Source: an uncultured Actinomycetes bacterium (GTDB lineage Bacteria > Actinomycetota > Acidimicrobiia > Acidimicrobiales > Microtrichaceae). From it: a stretch of DNA of 6,832 nt. Positions 6,439 to 6,832 of the stretch are shown piece by piece. The stretch's first letter is position 1. The number at the start of each line of letters is the position of its first letter. The stretch lies in the NCBI GenBank assembly GCA_903953195.1, contig CAJBIS010000329.1, positions 1-6,832 on the forward strand. The letters are read 5' to 3'. Position numbers and translations under genes: made by a program. The notes beneath the pieces are model-generated. The model made no database searches. It saw nothing but the letters and a program-made list of their open reading frames with translations, and had not been told where the DNA came from.

Positions 6439-6445
6439 TCACCCC
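6439..6445 (-). promoter_or_regulatory. Ribosome binding site overlapping the upstream stop codon
   Basis: On the minus strand this reads GGGGTGA, in which TGA is the stop codon of the upstream membrane protein gene and GGTGA matches part of the anti-Shine-Dalgarno complement. It sits seven bases before the amidohydrolase ATG. The overlap implies translational coupling of the two genes. Confidence 0.5.
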
Positions 6446-6832
6446 GCGCCGAGCAGCGCGAGCACGAGCCCGATCTGCCCCAGGTGGTACGTGGTGATGA
6501 TCGCCATGCGACTCTGCGGGAAGTCCTTCACGAACCGGCTCCAGCCGATGCACGCATCCGACAGGTAGAACAACAGCGCGCCCGCGATCGCGAACGGGAT
6601 CAACGTGCCGATCGACACGGCCACCATCACCGAGATCGCCGTGATGTAGGCGGTGACGGGCAGCCGGAGCCGGGCGTCGGTGGCTGCCGCGCCGTTGACC
6701 ACGATCCGGCCGACGAACGCGACGCCGACGGCGACGGCGACGACCCCCACGATCAGCGCCGGGAGGGTCGGCCCCAGATTGGCGAGCGCCACGATGTAGC
6801 ACAGGTGCCCGACCAGGAACGATGCCAGGCCC
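6439..6832 (-). CDS. YhhN/TMEM86-family membrane protein, possible lysoplasmalogenase (N-terminus outside window)
   Basis: The frame stays open to the right edge, giving 130 C-terminal residues. A GTG at 6792 could be taken as a start, but the codons before it encode LASFLVGHLCYIVAL, which looks like the family's membrane helix with its His, so the gene really begins beyond the window. About five hydrophobic segments are visible, against eight in the full family of roughly 200-230 residues. Family hallmarks are the segment GALLFYLSDACIGWSRF, with its Ser-Asp pair inside the membrane, and the last helix TYHLGQIGLVLALL. Characterised relatives (human TMEM86A/B) hydrolyse the vinyl-ether bond of lysoplasmalogens; the role in bacteria is much less certain. 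The protein should be in the cytoplasmic membrane. It is cotranscribed with the downstream M20D amidohydrolase. Confidence 0.85.
   Translation of the reverse strand, partial: GLASFLVGHLCYIVALANLGPTLPALIVGVVAVAVGVAFVGRIVVNGAAATDARLRLPVTAYITAISVMVAVSIGTLIPFAIAGALLFYLSDACIGWSRFVKDFPQSRMAIITTYHLGQIGLVLALLGAG

Noticed and set aside
6439..6792. A complete 117-residue membrane protein starting at GTG 6792.
   Set aside because: The frame continues to the window edge, and the codons before 6792 encode a family-like membrane helix with a conserved-looking His. The gene is therefore cut by the window and is not a short protein.
1..6832. Mobile element, phage, toxin-antitoxin or defence system.
   Set aside because: I found no transposase, integrase, nuclease, helicase or toxin motif in any frame, no terminal repeats, and no stretch with base composition unlike the rest. 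All large open frames in the expected coding phase belong to metabolic, peptidase, membrane or uncharacterised genes.

Overview
The window is very GC-rich, dense with genes, and has codon use typical of a high-GC actinobacterium. The crotonase and puromycin-sensitive-type aminopeptidase homologues, and a TANNNT box placed close to a start codon, fit Actinomycetota, perhaps Acidimicrobiia. That placement is an inference and cannot be settled from sequence alone. I see no rRNA, tRNA, transposase, integrase, phage gene or CRISPR array. This looks like ordinary chromosomal core metabolism.

Layout. Bases 1-91 hold the last codons of an unidentified plus-strand gene. Three tandem 25-base units follow (93-167), each with a perfect 6-base-pair hairpin. 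They end against a -10-like TAGCCT box and the start of an uncharacterised 201-residue protein gene (190-795, +). One base after its stop comes a crotonase-family enoyl-CoA hydratase gene (797-1579, +). A 14-base perfect inverted repeat (1601-1653) separates this gene from a second, oppositely oriented crotonase-family gene (1681-2568, -). The second protein carries the full Asp/Glu/Asp set of the delta(3,5)-delta(2,4)-dienoyl-CoA isomerases. A short divergent spacer leads to an 846-residue M1 zinc aminopeptidase gene (2645-5185, +). This converges over a hairpin-rich spacer on a two-gene minus-strand operon: a YhhN/TMEM86-type membrane protein (6439 to the window end, N-terminus missing) followed by an M20D amidohydrolase (5229-6431).

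How the genes work together. The two crotonases both act on acyl-CoA thioesters and probably serve fatty-acid or related acyl-CoA degradation. One resembles a hydratase but has His where the second catalytic Glu normally sits. The other would handle dienoyl-CoA intermediates from unsaturated acyl chains. The M1 aminopeptidase trims peptides in the cytoplasm. The M20D enzyme probably cleaves N-acyl or N-aroyl amino acids. The YhhN protein may be a lysoplasmalogenase or related membrane lipid hydrolase.

I found no convincing new multi-gene system. The items most worth a second look are the hairpin repeat array, the unknown 201-residue gene, the hydratase active-site substitution, and the YhhN-amidohydrolase pairing.
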